Source of the DNA: Pyropia yezoensis
Lineage: Eukaryota > Rhodophyta > Bangiophyceae > Bangiales > Bangiaceae
Direction: 5' to 3'
Assembly: GCA_009829735.1 (NCBI GenBank)
Contig: CM020618.1
Span: 24,165,346-24,229,345 of the forward strand
DNA: 64,000 bases
Part shown: positions 29,037 to 39,254 of the stretch, piece by piece
Position numbering within the stretch: position 1 is the first letter of the stretch
Layout of the letters: every line of letters starts with the position of its first letter
The notes under the pieces: model-generated
Database searches by the model: none
Told to the model about the DNA's origin: nothing
The model's input: only the letters and a program-made list of their open reading frames with translations
Position numbers and translations under genes: made by a program

Positions 29037-29506
29037 TGTGGCAGTATTGACCCCCAGGTAGGGGGGGCAGCACGTGCCATGCAAGGGGCGGCAGGCCACT
29101 AGCCTGATCCGTTCCTCCCCCTGCATTTGGGTCCATATTCCCTAAGTTTGGGATAGTTAGGATAGTAGTAAATCCAACTTGGATTTGAGGGTTTTCTGCA
29201 TTTATCGTCTTGAATTTTCGTGTGGCCCGGTGGGCAGGTGCTGGGGTGGGAGATTCTTAGTGGCGAGATTCTGAGGGGACCCTGGGGGGATAAGGGGAGG
29301 GACAGCGGGGCTTGGCCCTGCGTCCCCGTCCTGACCAAGAAACTATTGGACCACACACCATCTTCTTGTTTGTCAGTGGGGGGATTGCCCCACAACAGGG
29401 ATAGAGTGTGTGCGACTTGCACTTCTTCCGGTTCCCCCGACACGGGAGGCAGCCCTTGTACACCGCCCCAACTTGGGTGCCGTGTGTGTAAGTGGTTTTT
29501 GCCACA
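29037..29506 (+). repeat. Element C 5' LTR
   Basis: It begins TGTGGCAG and ends TTTGCCACA, an inverted TGTGGC/GCCACA pair that parallels the TGTAGC/GCTACA ends of the A family. The primer-binding site follows two bases later. There is no second copy in the window, so the left boundary rests on this terminal symmetry. Confidence 0.65.
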
Positions 29507-29508
29507 TT

Positions 29509-29525
29509 TGGTGGAGCAGCAGGGG
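29509..29525 (+). promoter_or_regulatory. Primer-binding site of element C
   Basis: TGGTGGAGCAGCAGGGG, identical over 17 bases to the site in A, B and E. Confidence 0.85.
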
Positions 29526-29625
29526 ACAGAGGTAAACTTTACCTCCGGGTGCACCCGGGTGTAGGGGGCCCTCTGTCTCAGAGGAACGGTGGACTTGGAC
29601 CGTGTTATACGGATCGTCAGCCAAC

Positions 29626-31581
29626 ATGGCTAGTTCGGACCCCCCGTCGTCCGGGGAGTACACGGGTGACGCACGTACTTCAGTGCCTTTGAATACTGGT
29701 GAGACACACAGGTGGGTTTACCTGGGGTCGCAGAGGGACTAGAGGTCCCCCAAGCCAGCAGGACTGGAAGTGCGGGCGGGCAACAGGCCACCCCGACTCA
29801 GTCGGGAGTTCGCTCGGGTGACACTTCTGATGTGGGTGGGCCGAAGTCTGGCCACCGTGTGGTACACTCAACGGGAACTTCCCAAGGGGTGAGGCCTGTC
29901 CCCGCGGGTTCCACTCGGGTTGGAGCCAACTTTGGCTTGGAGCCGTCGCCAACTAGGCTTTCGGAGGACGGCGGACCTCCGTTGGTCGGCGATGGGCTCG
30001 CGCCCATGCCCCCGGTTGAGACCCCTGAGGAACGTGGTTACCCCTCAGGTGGACTCCCGGAGGCGGACCGAGACTCAACTGGAGTCGACAATCCACTCCT
30101 CGCGGAAACTGTCCGTCGGGAGGCGACCAATGTGTTGCGGCAGACTTTGCCGGACCTGGTGGTCACGATGACGAATACTATTCTGAATCAGATTGTGGCG
30201 AGTTTGCCAGATGGCCTTAATGTCCAGACCGGATCGGGGCTTTCGAGCCCGCAGGCGCAGGGGGAATCCCTCCTTACGCCTATCTCGGGTCGCCCCGAAC
30301 AGGGGGCGACACCTGTGACTCCCAACATGGGAGCCACACCATACTCGGTGGGGCGTACGCCATTCATGGGGGATTTCCCCCCGGAAACGTCGGCGGCTAC
30401 ACCAAGCGTGCCGCGCCAGACTATGGGCACTGAGGGTGAACTTGCCCCAGTGCCACAGCGGCTGTTCCCTCAACGTGAGGTGCCGCCCAAGATCCAGGTA
30501 GCCAACCCGGTCTACCAGAGGATCTTTGACTGTGAGACCTACGCCCTCCACAACAAGTCGGTGGCGTATGATCCTGACCAGGCCCAAGCCATGGGCCGTG
30601 CCAAGAAGAATGCACTTCACTCTTTTTTTTTTGGGCACAAAGCGGAGTGGGATGGAACTCCCCCCCCTCCGCGTCTTTGAGTTTCTACGTCGTTTCACAA
30701 AAGCCTGTGACGACAATGCCATAAGTGAAAGCATGGCTTTCTATATGCTACAGGAATTCACGAAGGGCGACCTGCGGACAGAACTTATGTCCGTCATGCC
30801 CAGCTCCTCAAGGGGAGGCGCTGGTGAGGTGACGTCCTATTTGGAGCTCGTCAACTGGTTGTTGAGAGCCATGGTTGATGATGCGGCGTTGGCTTCTCAA
30901 GTTGAGGAGTTTACGCAAGCCCATCAGGAAGAGGCGGAGGACGAGTTGTCCTCTGCCGAGCGAGTTCGTAAGCTCAACAATCTTTGTGGGTTTCTTCATC
31001 CACAAGCTGTGGTGAAGAGTCGGTTTGTGGAGGGACTCCATTGGTCAGTCCGGATGAAGACCCGGGGGCATAACACTGCCCGGGCGACCCTGGCCGAGTT
31101 GGCTAGGTTCGCTTACCGCAGAGGTGAGGCCTACCGCAAGTTGCGGGAGGAAGAACGCCAGGAGCTTCAGGCCGAGTTGGCCAAGGAACGTGAGGAGGCG
31201 CGCCAGGCCAGAGAGCTGAGGGAGGCGTGCCGAATCCGCAAGGAGAGGGTGGTAGCTGCCGTGGGAACTTCCCAGGGTACCTCTTCGTCTTCCCCAGTCG
31301 GGAAGACCCCTCCGGGAACAGACAATCGGTGTTGGAACTGCAACTCCGATGGACACTGGGCATATGATTGCCCCAAGTTGAGTAAACGCATCCAACAACT
31401 TGTTAGGAATGCGAGTAAGAAGTCGGCTACGAACGAAGTACGTTCACGCCGCGAGGGTGGGTCTCGACCGGTGGTGGCGGTCGCCACACCCTCGGCGGAG
31501 GGGGCGGACACGTCGTCCTCGGACTCGTCGTCTTCCCCTTCGTCCTCAGATTCGGACGCCAAGTCGGCGGGAAACGAATGA
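29626..31581 (+). pseudogene. gag: Gag of element C, frameshifted
   Basis: The likely ATG is at 29626 in GCCAACATG, the same context as the gag start of element E. The frame shifts near 29690-29745, then runs to about 30660. A second shift occurs near a T10 run (30623-30632) and a C8 run (30660-30667). The third frame continues (VFEFLRRFTKACDDNAISES) to the TGA at 31579-31581. This part has a charged coiled segment (REEERQELQAELAKEREEAR) and one zinc knuckle, CWNCNSDGHWAYDC, of type CX2CX4HX4C, then a Ser/Asp-rich tail. The capsid region resembles that of E. Homopolymers make sequencing error a possible cause for the second shift. Confidence 0.8.
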
Positions 31582-33579
31582 CCGTTGGAGCTGGTCGTCC
31601 GAAGCTCACAACGGCAGCCTCGGCCAAGTGGGTCAAGAGGACGAACCAACCGTGCCGGATACTGCGGCGACCTAAGAGAGTCCGCCCACCTCGGTTAGGA
31701 CTCCCCAAGAACGTAAACCCACGTCGGGTCATCGCGGTGCTGACGGGTGAGAGCTTCCAGGTGGCTGGACGGGTGCAACTTGCCCCCGGCCGCGCCTGTT
31801 GTGCCCGTATCGTACTCGATCCCGGGTCAGGAGCCTCCTTGATACGCAAGTCGCTATTACCAAAGGAGATGAAGCTCCAACGCTGGAAGTCTAAAGCTGA
31901 CCATCTGATCGATATCAATGGTGGGGTACTTCCCATCGTTGGTGCCGTGACCCTACCAACTAGGTTGGGGACCCATGAGGTCGACGTGACCTATGGAGTA
32001 GTTGAGAATATATCGGTACCCTTGCTTCTGGGTACCCCTTATGTTGTAACTCAAGTGCCTTTGATTTGTGGCCCTGAGTACTGGGTCAAGTCGATGAATG
32101 GGGAAACCATCCCCCTCCTTGGTAAGGGAAAGTCTGTGGCTCCTGTGACAGTCTCACAGTCGAAGCCTGTTTGCTCTGTGAGGGAAGGGTTTACTGCTAC
32201 CCTGCGTCTAGCTCGTAAAGTCACGTTGCCCCCCAACTCGGTGGCGCACGTTGACGTTGTAACTGATTATACGGGGAACGGGTTGGTGCACCCTCACCCC
32301 CGTCTTGCTCGCAAGCACCACGTGCATGTTGCCTTTGGCACGATGGACTCCAAAGCCGGATTCCCGTGGAGGATCCAGGTTATGAACCTGAGCTCGTCGC
32401 CCAAGTACTTCAAGTCGGGAGCCAAGTTCGGCTATATCGACCAACATGAGGGACCGGTAGTAGCGGTCACCCTCAACGCGGGCGCGAGTAGCAACCCGAA
32501 GTCCGGAAAGGAGAAGCATCAAGCCAAGTCGGCCGCCTCTCCTCGGCCCCATGTGAACATGGAGGGTGTTCCACCCAGGTTGAGGGTTCAAGTTGAACGC
32601 CTCTTGGACCAATACCACAGGTTGTGGGATGGTCAATTGGGACTCATGAGAGCCACCCAACACCGGATCGAGTTGAGGCCCGGTGCACCCCCTATACGCC
32701 AACAACCGTATAGGGGAGGACCCCGTTCAAGGGCCCTTTTTAAGGAGCAAGTTGCTCGCATGGAGGCCCTCGATGTGATCGAGGCCAGTAACGCCGAGTG
32801 GGCGAGTCCGGTGGTTGTCGTCCCCAAAGTTGATGGGACCCCACGGTTCTGTATCGACTACCGTAAGCTCAACGAGAGCACGGTGAAGGACAGATATCCC
32901 CTACCTAGGATGGACGACTGTCTGGACTTTCTGGGGGAGGCAAACGTGTTCTCTACCCTGGACTGTAACGCGGGGTACTGGCAAATTCCCATTGCCCCGG
33001 AGGACAGGCATAAAACTACCTTTACCTGTCACTGTGGTACCTACCAGTGCAAGCGCCTACCGTTTGGACTGTGCAACGCGCCGGCATATTTCCAGCGCGC
33101 TATGGACATGATTCTGGCCGGAGTACGGTGGCAGATCTGTCTCGTGTACCTAGACGATATCATTGTGTTCTCCCGAAGTCCGGAGGAGCACATTGGCCAT
33201 CTTGGCCAGGTGTTCAAGCTACTTGCTGACGCCGGTGTATCACTGAAGGCGAGTAAGTGCCACCTCTTCACTCAAGAGGTGGAGTACTTGGGACATGTTG
33301 TCCGTCCGGGGCGTCTCAGTGTCATCGAGAAAAACTTGAGGGCCATCCGTAAGGCTCAGTACCCCCGGACACAGACCCAGATGAGGAGCTTCCTCGGGAT
33401 GTGTAACGTGTACCGACGTTTCACCTAGGGCTTCGCCAAGGTGGCGAAGCCATTGAATGAGCTAGTTAGCTCAACGCTACCGAAGAACCTGCCTCCCCCA
33501 AGTCGGGTGGAGCAGGAATCCTTTGAGACTCTTCGGGACCTTCTGCTGAAGCCCCCCATCTTGGCTACTCCCAGGTTGG
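31578..33579 (+). pseudogene. pol: Pol of element C, first part: protease and reverse transcriptase
   Basis: The ATG at 31578 overlaps the gag stop in an ATGA, in the -1 frame. Protease shows LDPGSGASLIRK. Reverse transcriptase is well kept, with FCIDYRKLNEST, the catalytic YLDDIIVFSRS, and YLGHVVRPGRL. A TAG at 33426-33428 replaces the lysine codon found in element A (FVKDFA against FT-stop-GFA). The frame then continues to LLKPPILATPRL, where element B is inserted after base 33579. Without B and one GTTGG copy, the reading frame joins exactly to GGHYILDVDASYDQLG at 42024. Confidence 0.88.
33575..33579. repeat. Target-site duplication of element B, left copy
   Basis: GTTGG, matched by 42020-42024 on the other side of B. 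Removing B and one copy restores the codons of element C. Confidence 0.92.
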
Positions 33580-33944
33580 TGTAGTACAATAGGTATCCGC
33601 TGCACGTCCACTCTCAGGGAACACCCGCCAGGGGGGATCGGCACCAACGTCACCGGGAGGCCAAGGTTGCTGTCCTTGGAGCGCAAGCCACGGGACCAAG
33701 ATGAGAGCCCAAATGGGAGGGGTTTGTTGTTCTACCTTGGCCGGCGGTGGATTCGCCGCCGGCCCCCTCGTTATAAACCCTCGGAGGCACTACTAACTAC
33801 CCTCCACCCCAAGATGCAAGTCCCTCTGGTCATACGTAACTTATAGATACCGTGACCAGTACGGACTCCCAAATTGAAAGTTAAGGGTTAGAAGTAGCCC
33901 CCCCCTAATATTAGGGTCACAATACGGACAACCATATTGCTACA
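33580..33944 (-). repeat. Element B 3' LTR
   Basis: This is 365 bp, with TGTAGT instead of TGTAGC at its outer end on the plus strand. It differs from the other B LTR by several substitutions and a 2-bp length change in a C run. Confidence 0.92.
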
Positions 33945-33957
33945 TATCCCCCCCTTA
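33945..33957 (-). promoter_or_regulatory. Polypurine tract of element B
   Basis: On the minus strand this reads TAAGGGGGGGATA, directly before the 3' LTR, as in A and D. Confidence 0.8.
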
Positions 33958-34119
33958 GATTCGGCCAGTCCTCGGGTCGAGTTGCATTTGGGGTTCCGAA
34001 TGTAAGTGGGTCGCGTGACCGTTTACCAGTCGGGTGGGGCTTTGCGCCCTGTCGCGACAGACACCCCTTTTCGAGGTTGTCTGAGGGGGGTGCCCCCCTT
34101 TGTGTGGTACACACACGAT

Positions 34120-34164
34120 CCGTTTTCCGGACCGTTAAATTCCCGATGCGGGTTTCTGTTCACG
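34120..34164 (+). promoter_or_regulatory. Conserved block upstream of the antisense ORF (element B)
   Basis: It matches the block at 24442-24486 of element A (minus strand) almost base for base, with GACCGTTAAATTCCC. It lies 366 bp before the antisense-ORF ATG. Confidence 0.35.
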
Positions 34165-34530
34165 ACCCCCCTTTCCGAGGGGTGGTGCAAGCGGATCCGT
34201 CACCAGGCGTCTGGTGGTAGGGGGGCCCCTCTCGCGAGACGATTGAGTGGGTGGCGGGGGTTGCCCGCGTTGCGTGGGGGCGGTTGGGGGTGACCCCCCT
34301 GGTTACCCCGTGTGGAGGGGCGTGGCCCCGTTCCAGGTGCCTGGGTGGAGCGCCCTCGTAGCTTGGCTGGCGCGGGTCGTCCCGCGCTGCCGTATCGCTC
34401 GTGCCGAGCTGTGTTGTTATAAGCGCGGGTGCCCGCGCTTCCCAGGCTTGTCCGCGCGAGCGTTCCTTGTACCGGGTCGAGCCGGCTGCGGCTTCTCGGC
34501 ACGGGTTGCCCCTGCTACCCCGGTTTCACC

Positions 34531-36900
34531 ATGTCGGACCCCCAGGTACCCGGGGGCGAGGACGACGTGCTACTTGGGGAGGAGGAAGAGGTGATGGTGG
34601 ACGACGCTCCCGTCTCTGCCACAGCCGCCGAGTGCTTCTTAGCGAGCTCGTCGGAGGACGAGGACGACCGGGTGACCGTTCGTGTGGCCCCGGAAGGAGC
34701 GCCGGGCGGATTGTCGTCCGTGTGCAGCGGCACGACGGCTCCGTCGGGTGGCGGGCAACCGCGCGCAGCGATGGCCTCTACCGCTACTCCTCCGGCGGTT
34801 CGGATGGCTTCTGTCACCGGTGCCGGCGCGGCTCTACCTCAAGACGGCGTCGCCGGCGTGTCGGATGGTCGTGGCCGCACCCCGGCCGAGCCGGCGGGTC
34901 AAGACGGCGCGGGTGCCCGCCCGGTTGGTGTGTCCCCGGCAGCGGGTAACGTGTCTACTGCTGCTGCCCCCGTGGGGCCCGCGTTGGGCCCGGGTGGCGG
35001 CGGTACTATACCCGCGGTGCCGCGGACCCCTGGTGGTCAAGAAGTATCTACCCCGATGGCCGTGGACTCCGGGAGTTACTCCGGGCGGGCGCCCGCCCTT
35101 CTTCTTCCTCCTTGGCCCCGTGCTCGGCCGGGGCCGGCCCGTCTGCCGGTGGGGCTTCCCCCGGCGCCCCCTATTCTTCCTGGTCCTGCCCGGGTTGCCC
35201 CTTTGGGTGGCGGTGTCGCCTTGGCGGTGGGTCAACCCGCTATGTCGATGTCCGACTTGGTGGCTCGGGTTCGAGGCCTGACTGTGCAGGAGTCGATGGA
35301 GTCCGCTAAGCGGATGCGGGTGGACTTCCACCAGCCGCGTCTTCCTGGAGAGACCTCCCGGCGCGTCAAGGTGGACCCGAGTTGGGAGCGGGAGTTGGTG
35401 CGGCTGGTCAACCAGCCGAGCGCGGTCCGGGTGGAGCATCATTGGATCCTGAGCCAGCCGGATGACCGGCATGCGCAGCTCTGGCGCTCCCGGATTGGGC
35501 GGGGTGAGGTCTACCTCGACTCCACCTTCGGGATATGCGACTTGATTGCCCCCGCGTTGCCGCGGGAGGTTGACTACCCGGCTAGTGCTCGGGGGATTGC
35601 GGCGGCGGCGGAGCCAGTTGCATTTGGGAAGACGGTGGGTGATACCGGCCGGTATCCCGGGTTCGAGTACTTCCCGGGGGTATCCCCGTACCTGACGTTG
35701 ACGGCTCCGTACCCGCCTATGGCGGGGTTGAAGTCAGCGTCGAGCTGGCGACGCAACCATGGTGTCATGGCGGATGCGTTCCGCACCGATATAACGTGTG
35801 CGTTGCAGACCGGTAACGGTCGCGCGCCGGTCTACACTGCCGTGCGCCCGCCTCTGTGGCAGGAGGAGTGGGAACCCGCCCTTGCTTTCCGGTTTGACAC
35901 CGGCTCCTGTCTCCGATACTTCTGGAGTGTGTTGGCCTCCCGGCCGGTCCACCCGTTGCAGGGTACCTTCACCCTTGAGGTTACCCTTGGGCAGGCTTCC
36001 TCCTTCTTGCTGTCCGTCCGCCGGCAGGGGCGCCTGTTCCATCTTCCGACGGGTGTCCGTCGGCACATCGCGCAGTTGGGCGTGGACATGATAGCCGCCA
36101 AGACCGGGTTGGCCTGGGAGTTCGAGGACCTGCTGGCTGTTCACGATGCCGTGAACTGGGCTGGGGTGTTGGCCCTTCCCCCGTACCGGGACCCGCAGGC
36201 TGGGGCTTCCCCCTTGCCTCGTCACTCGTTGCGTATCCGGCGTACTCAGCCGGGTGAGCCCAATCGCCATGGGTGGGCGTCCACCGAGGCTGTTGCTGAC
36301 CTGGGTATTCCCATGGTTATCCATGACCCTCTTCAGGTCCTCGCCCCGTGGTTCGGTAACCCGACACCGGTGGCGGTTGGCCGTCGTCCCCGAGAGTGGG
36401 GCTCTGCTGGTGGGGAGCGTGAGGTGTCCCGTCGTCGGGCGGAGCCCCGCCGGGTTTACGGTGGAGCCCCTTCAGTGGGGTCCTACCGGGCCTCGTATCA
36501 GGTACCACCGGCTCCGGTGGTAGCCGTGTCGGCTCCTGTGGCTCCTCTGGCAACGCCCGTGTCACCTCCCGCCCTTGTCATGCCTGACGGGGGTCCCCGT
36601 CTCTGGTATGAGGGCGTTGACGCCCTTGTTGCCCGCGCGATGCGGGAGGGTCTCTCTGTTAGCTGGTGGGACATCCCGCCAGGTGCTGCGCTGGTTGGGT
36701 CCGCGCGTTGCTTCGGCGGCAAGCTGGACCGTCTTCAGTCCGCTCTGGCGGACGTGGAGGCCGGCCGCAGCACCCTCGTTCAGCTATGCACCGAGGTAAC
36801 TCGGGTGATTGACCGTCGTGAGATCGCCGACCGGTGGAGCATGGAGGTGTACGCGCTTACGCGTGAGTGGCCTCCCTCGGGCAGTGGGTCTACCCACTGA
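34531..36900 (+). CDS. Antisense ORF protein of element B (789 aa, intact)
   Basis: The ATG at 34531 follows TTTCACC and opens a 789-residue frame ending TGA at 36898-36900, exactly the length in element A. The N-terminal 250 residues differ from A at many places but keep the acidic SSSEDEDD patch and the PMAVDSGSYSGRAP motif. The core from KVDPSWERELVRLVNQP to about VYTAVRPPLWQEEWEP is essentially identical. It is uninterrupted although B's gag has a stop and its pol a large deletion. It runs opposite to the rest of B. No known domain is recognised. Either B is young or this ORF was under longer selection than gag and pol. Confidence 0.85.
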   Translation: MSDPQVPGGEDDVLLGEEEEVMVDDAPVSATAAECFLASSSEDEDDRVTVRVAPEGAPGGLSSVCSGTTAPSGGGQPRAAMASTATPPAVRMASVTGAGAALPQDGVAGVSDGRGRTPAEPAGQDGAGARPVGVSPAAGNVSTAAAPVGPALGPGGGGTIPAVPRTPGGQEVSTPMAVDSGSYSGRAPALLLPPWPRARPGPARLPVGLPPAPPILPGPARVAPLGGGVALAVGQPAMSMSDLVARVRGLTVQESMESAKRMRVDFHQPRLPGETSRRVKVDPSWERELVRLVNQPSAVRVEHHWILSQPDDRHAQLWRSRIGRGEVYLDSTFGICDLIAPALPREVDYPASARGIAAAAEPVAFGKTVGDTGRYPGFEYFPGVSPYLTLTAPYPPMAGLKSASSWRRNHGVMADAFRTDITCALQTGNGRAPVYTAVRPPLWQEEWEPALAFRFDTGSCLRYFWSVLASRPVHPLQGTFTLEVTLGQASSFLLSVRRQGRLFHLPTGVRRHIAQLGVDMIAAKTGLAWEFEDLLAVHDAVNWAGVLALPPYRDPQAGASPLPRHSLRIRRTQPGEPNRHGWASTEAVADLGIPMVIHDPLQVLAPWFGNPTPVAVGRRPREWGSAGGEREVSRRRAEPRRVYGGAPSVGSYRASYQVPPAPVVAVSAPVAPLATPVSPPALVMPDGGPRLWYEGVDALVARAMREGLSVSWWDIPPGAALVGSARCFGGKLDRLQSALADVEAGRSTLVQLCTEVTRVIDRREIADRWSMEVYALTREWPPSGSGSTH

Positions 36901-37350
36901 GGAGTTCTATTGTTTGTGAAGGAGAGGGCACCGGTGACCCTTATGGTGGCCGGGTAGTAGTGAGTATAAACTCATCCCCCGCTGGGGCGTTTGCATGATA
37001 CCAATGCCTGCCATTGGGGAGTACCCCGTCTGACTTAGTCGTGGCTTGCCTCGGTTCTTTCCTGCATCCCCCAACCCATACTGGTTGGTTAACACTCATG
37101 AAGGTCAACCTTCTTGGTCCGTCCCTTGCCCCATGGATGAAGGTTTACCTTGGTGTAAGCCTTAGGTTACTTTGAAATTATCGGAGTTAGTCATCTCCAT
37201 CAAGTAAACTTGTAAAAGTCAGTAGCTTACTTAGTTTGCCTAAGTCCGCTCCAACTTAGTGAACCTAAGTCTTGCCGAGTCCATGTGACACCCTACTTAG
37301 TAGGTATATGCCCCACCCCCCAGCAGCTGAAGTCGGTGTCGGTTGGGTTG
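36901..37350. promoter_or_regulatory. Convergent interval of element B
   Basis: This equals 21222-21699 of element A: AT-rich, between the antisense-ORF stop and the pol stop, with CCTACTTAGTAGG near 37291-37303. Only two of the tandem hairpin units remain. Confidence 0.5.
37224..37271. repeat. Two-unit remnant of the 24-bp hairpin array
   Basis: Two units with ACTTAG...CTAAGTC cores match the arrays of A and D. The sequence is more diverged, so some stem pairs are lost. Confidence 0.65.
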
Positions 37351-39240
37351 TTACAATAGGCGTCGTCGCCTCATGTAAGGCATGAGGAGTTGGCGGGGTA
37401 TATTTGCCGCCTGTTCCCAGGTGGGCGAGTCGTATCCGACCCACATAACCTTGACGTACCAGGGTCCTGGTAGGTCCGGGTCGGTGTGTCCGACCACGCT
37501 CTCTACTTGGTATGGAATCCCATCCGGTCCCACCGGGTCATCTGACCGGTGGGTTGTTAGAGCTTCGTGTAGCAACCCAGCCGGTACCGGCTGAGGCTGT
37601 TCCGGCTTCGGAGCAGGTGTCACATCATTGAGGTTGATGCGTTGTATCTCCGTATCGGAGTGCAGGATGACAGAGTGATCATCTCTGTGTAAGATCTGGT
37701 ACGGTCCCTTGACCGGTTGCATAAGCTTGTTCCCGCGGAACTTCTGGTGTCTGATGTAGACCCAGTCACCTGTTACCAGGGTTGCGTTGCGTACCCGTAA
37801 CCGGGCGTCAAAGTTCTTGTATCGAAGTTGTGTACGGTCAAGGGCACCCTTGAGCTTGGGTATCATCCACGATAGCTTGGCCGACCAAGCTAAGTGGATC
37901 CGTTCGGCCGGTCGGCCCTTCGGTATGTCATACCGAGTGCACCTGCCCGGCGGCAGCGTCAGGTTCCCGACGCCCATTGGCATGACCCATTCCAGTGGTG
38001 CAATACTGGTACTTCGGTGGGGCCTGGCATTGTATGCCAGGGTGAGTACGGACAGAAGCCTGTCCCACGTCTTCGTGTGCTCCGCCACATAGCATTGCAG
38101 CATCTTGAAGATGGTGCGGGTGAACCGCTCCACCTGCCCGTTGGATTGCGGGTGGTAGTCGGAGGCCCGACGGGGCTCGATGCCGAACATGCCCAGGACC
38201 TTAGTGCAGAATGCTGACGTAAGGTTTGCTCCGTTATCGGAGAGGAGTTGCTTCATTACTCCGTAAGCTCTGATCCAGTGGTCATCCACCGCGTTCATGA
38301 TCGTGTAGGCCGTATCGTTCGGGATTGCTACTGCCCGTGACAGCTTAGTACCAGCCGTGATGACCCCCCCGCTGGGAGGTCTACGATACCATTGGCCATG
38401 GTCAACCCATGGCGCTTGTAGGTTCGTAGGTTGGACTGGACTCTGCAGATGCCTGCAAGGTCACAGTTAACCGGGAGGACAGTCTCCGATAGCGGCTCAA
38501 AGCGAGTCCGCTTGGCCAGCCGGAGTGTCTTCGGTTCTACGTTGGCGTATACCTCAGCCATGCTAACGTGGCTCCCTTGTAACGTCAGGTCCCTGACGAT
38601 AGCTGTCTGTCCTCTTCGTCCCGTCGGCCTCTTGCAGCTCGACGGTCCGCCGGCCCGGCCGGATTGCATCCACGTGGACGTTGATGAAGGTGCACCCCAG
38701 TATGCAGGGCACAGATAGAGTCTCACACACCAGGAAGTCAACTTCCGTAGTGAGCTCCCCGATGGTGACCTGCAGCGACATCGCTGCGGTCGTACGAATG
38801 AGACGACCATTTGCATCCTTGATCGTGGGTCCCCGAGCAACTCTGACTCGCGGGAGCCACTTGTCCGGGAGGGTATCTTTCCGGATCAAGTTAGGTCCAA
38901 CCCCTGTATCCAGTACGGGGTAATACGACCAAGTCGACTGGGGGTCAACCCCCAGTGTGGCTGATACCTTGAAGTTCTCCAAGGTGCACAGTACGTGGCC
39001 TACACCGATATCCGGTGTGGCTCGGGCATCCTGAACAGGGCCCTTGTCTGGTTCCATGTGACGGGGCTTCCCGTCCTCTCCTCCCAACCTTGGAGGTTGG
39101 GCATCAATCCCCTGACGCCGTGTCGTCGGGGCCGGAAGGTGTACCCGTGGGTTGATGCGGCGTCGGCTCAACCACGCTCTCCGTGGGGCTTTCCCCGCGG
39201 CCGTCCGGGGTGGCTTGCTTGGGTTACCCCAGCGACCCCG
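37351..39240 (-). pseudogene. pol: Pol remnant of element B: protease plus C-terminal integrase
   Basis: Reading on the minus strand, the expected pol ATG is changed (GGACGAC against GGATGACC in A). Protease is recognisable (LDTGVGPNLIRKDTL). A 2-bp deletion near 38625 shifts the frame at TKR. The second frame runs to GGSSRLV and then joins, near 38360, to the sequence for KLSRA of the integrase core in a wrong frame. RT, RNase H, the HHCC domain and the first catalytic Asp region are absent. From 38298 to 37351 the integrase core and chromodomain continue (LSDNGANLTS, NGQVERFTRTI, VMWVGYDSPTWEQ). No functional Pol can come from this copy. Confidence 0.9.
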
Positions 39241-39254
39241 TGTCGTCCTTCCTC

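Noticed and set aside
38328-39171. B pol fragments as separate small genes
   Set aside because: They align end to end with the protease part of A pol and are separated only by a 2-bp deletion.
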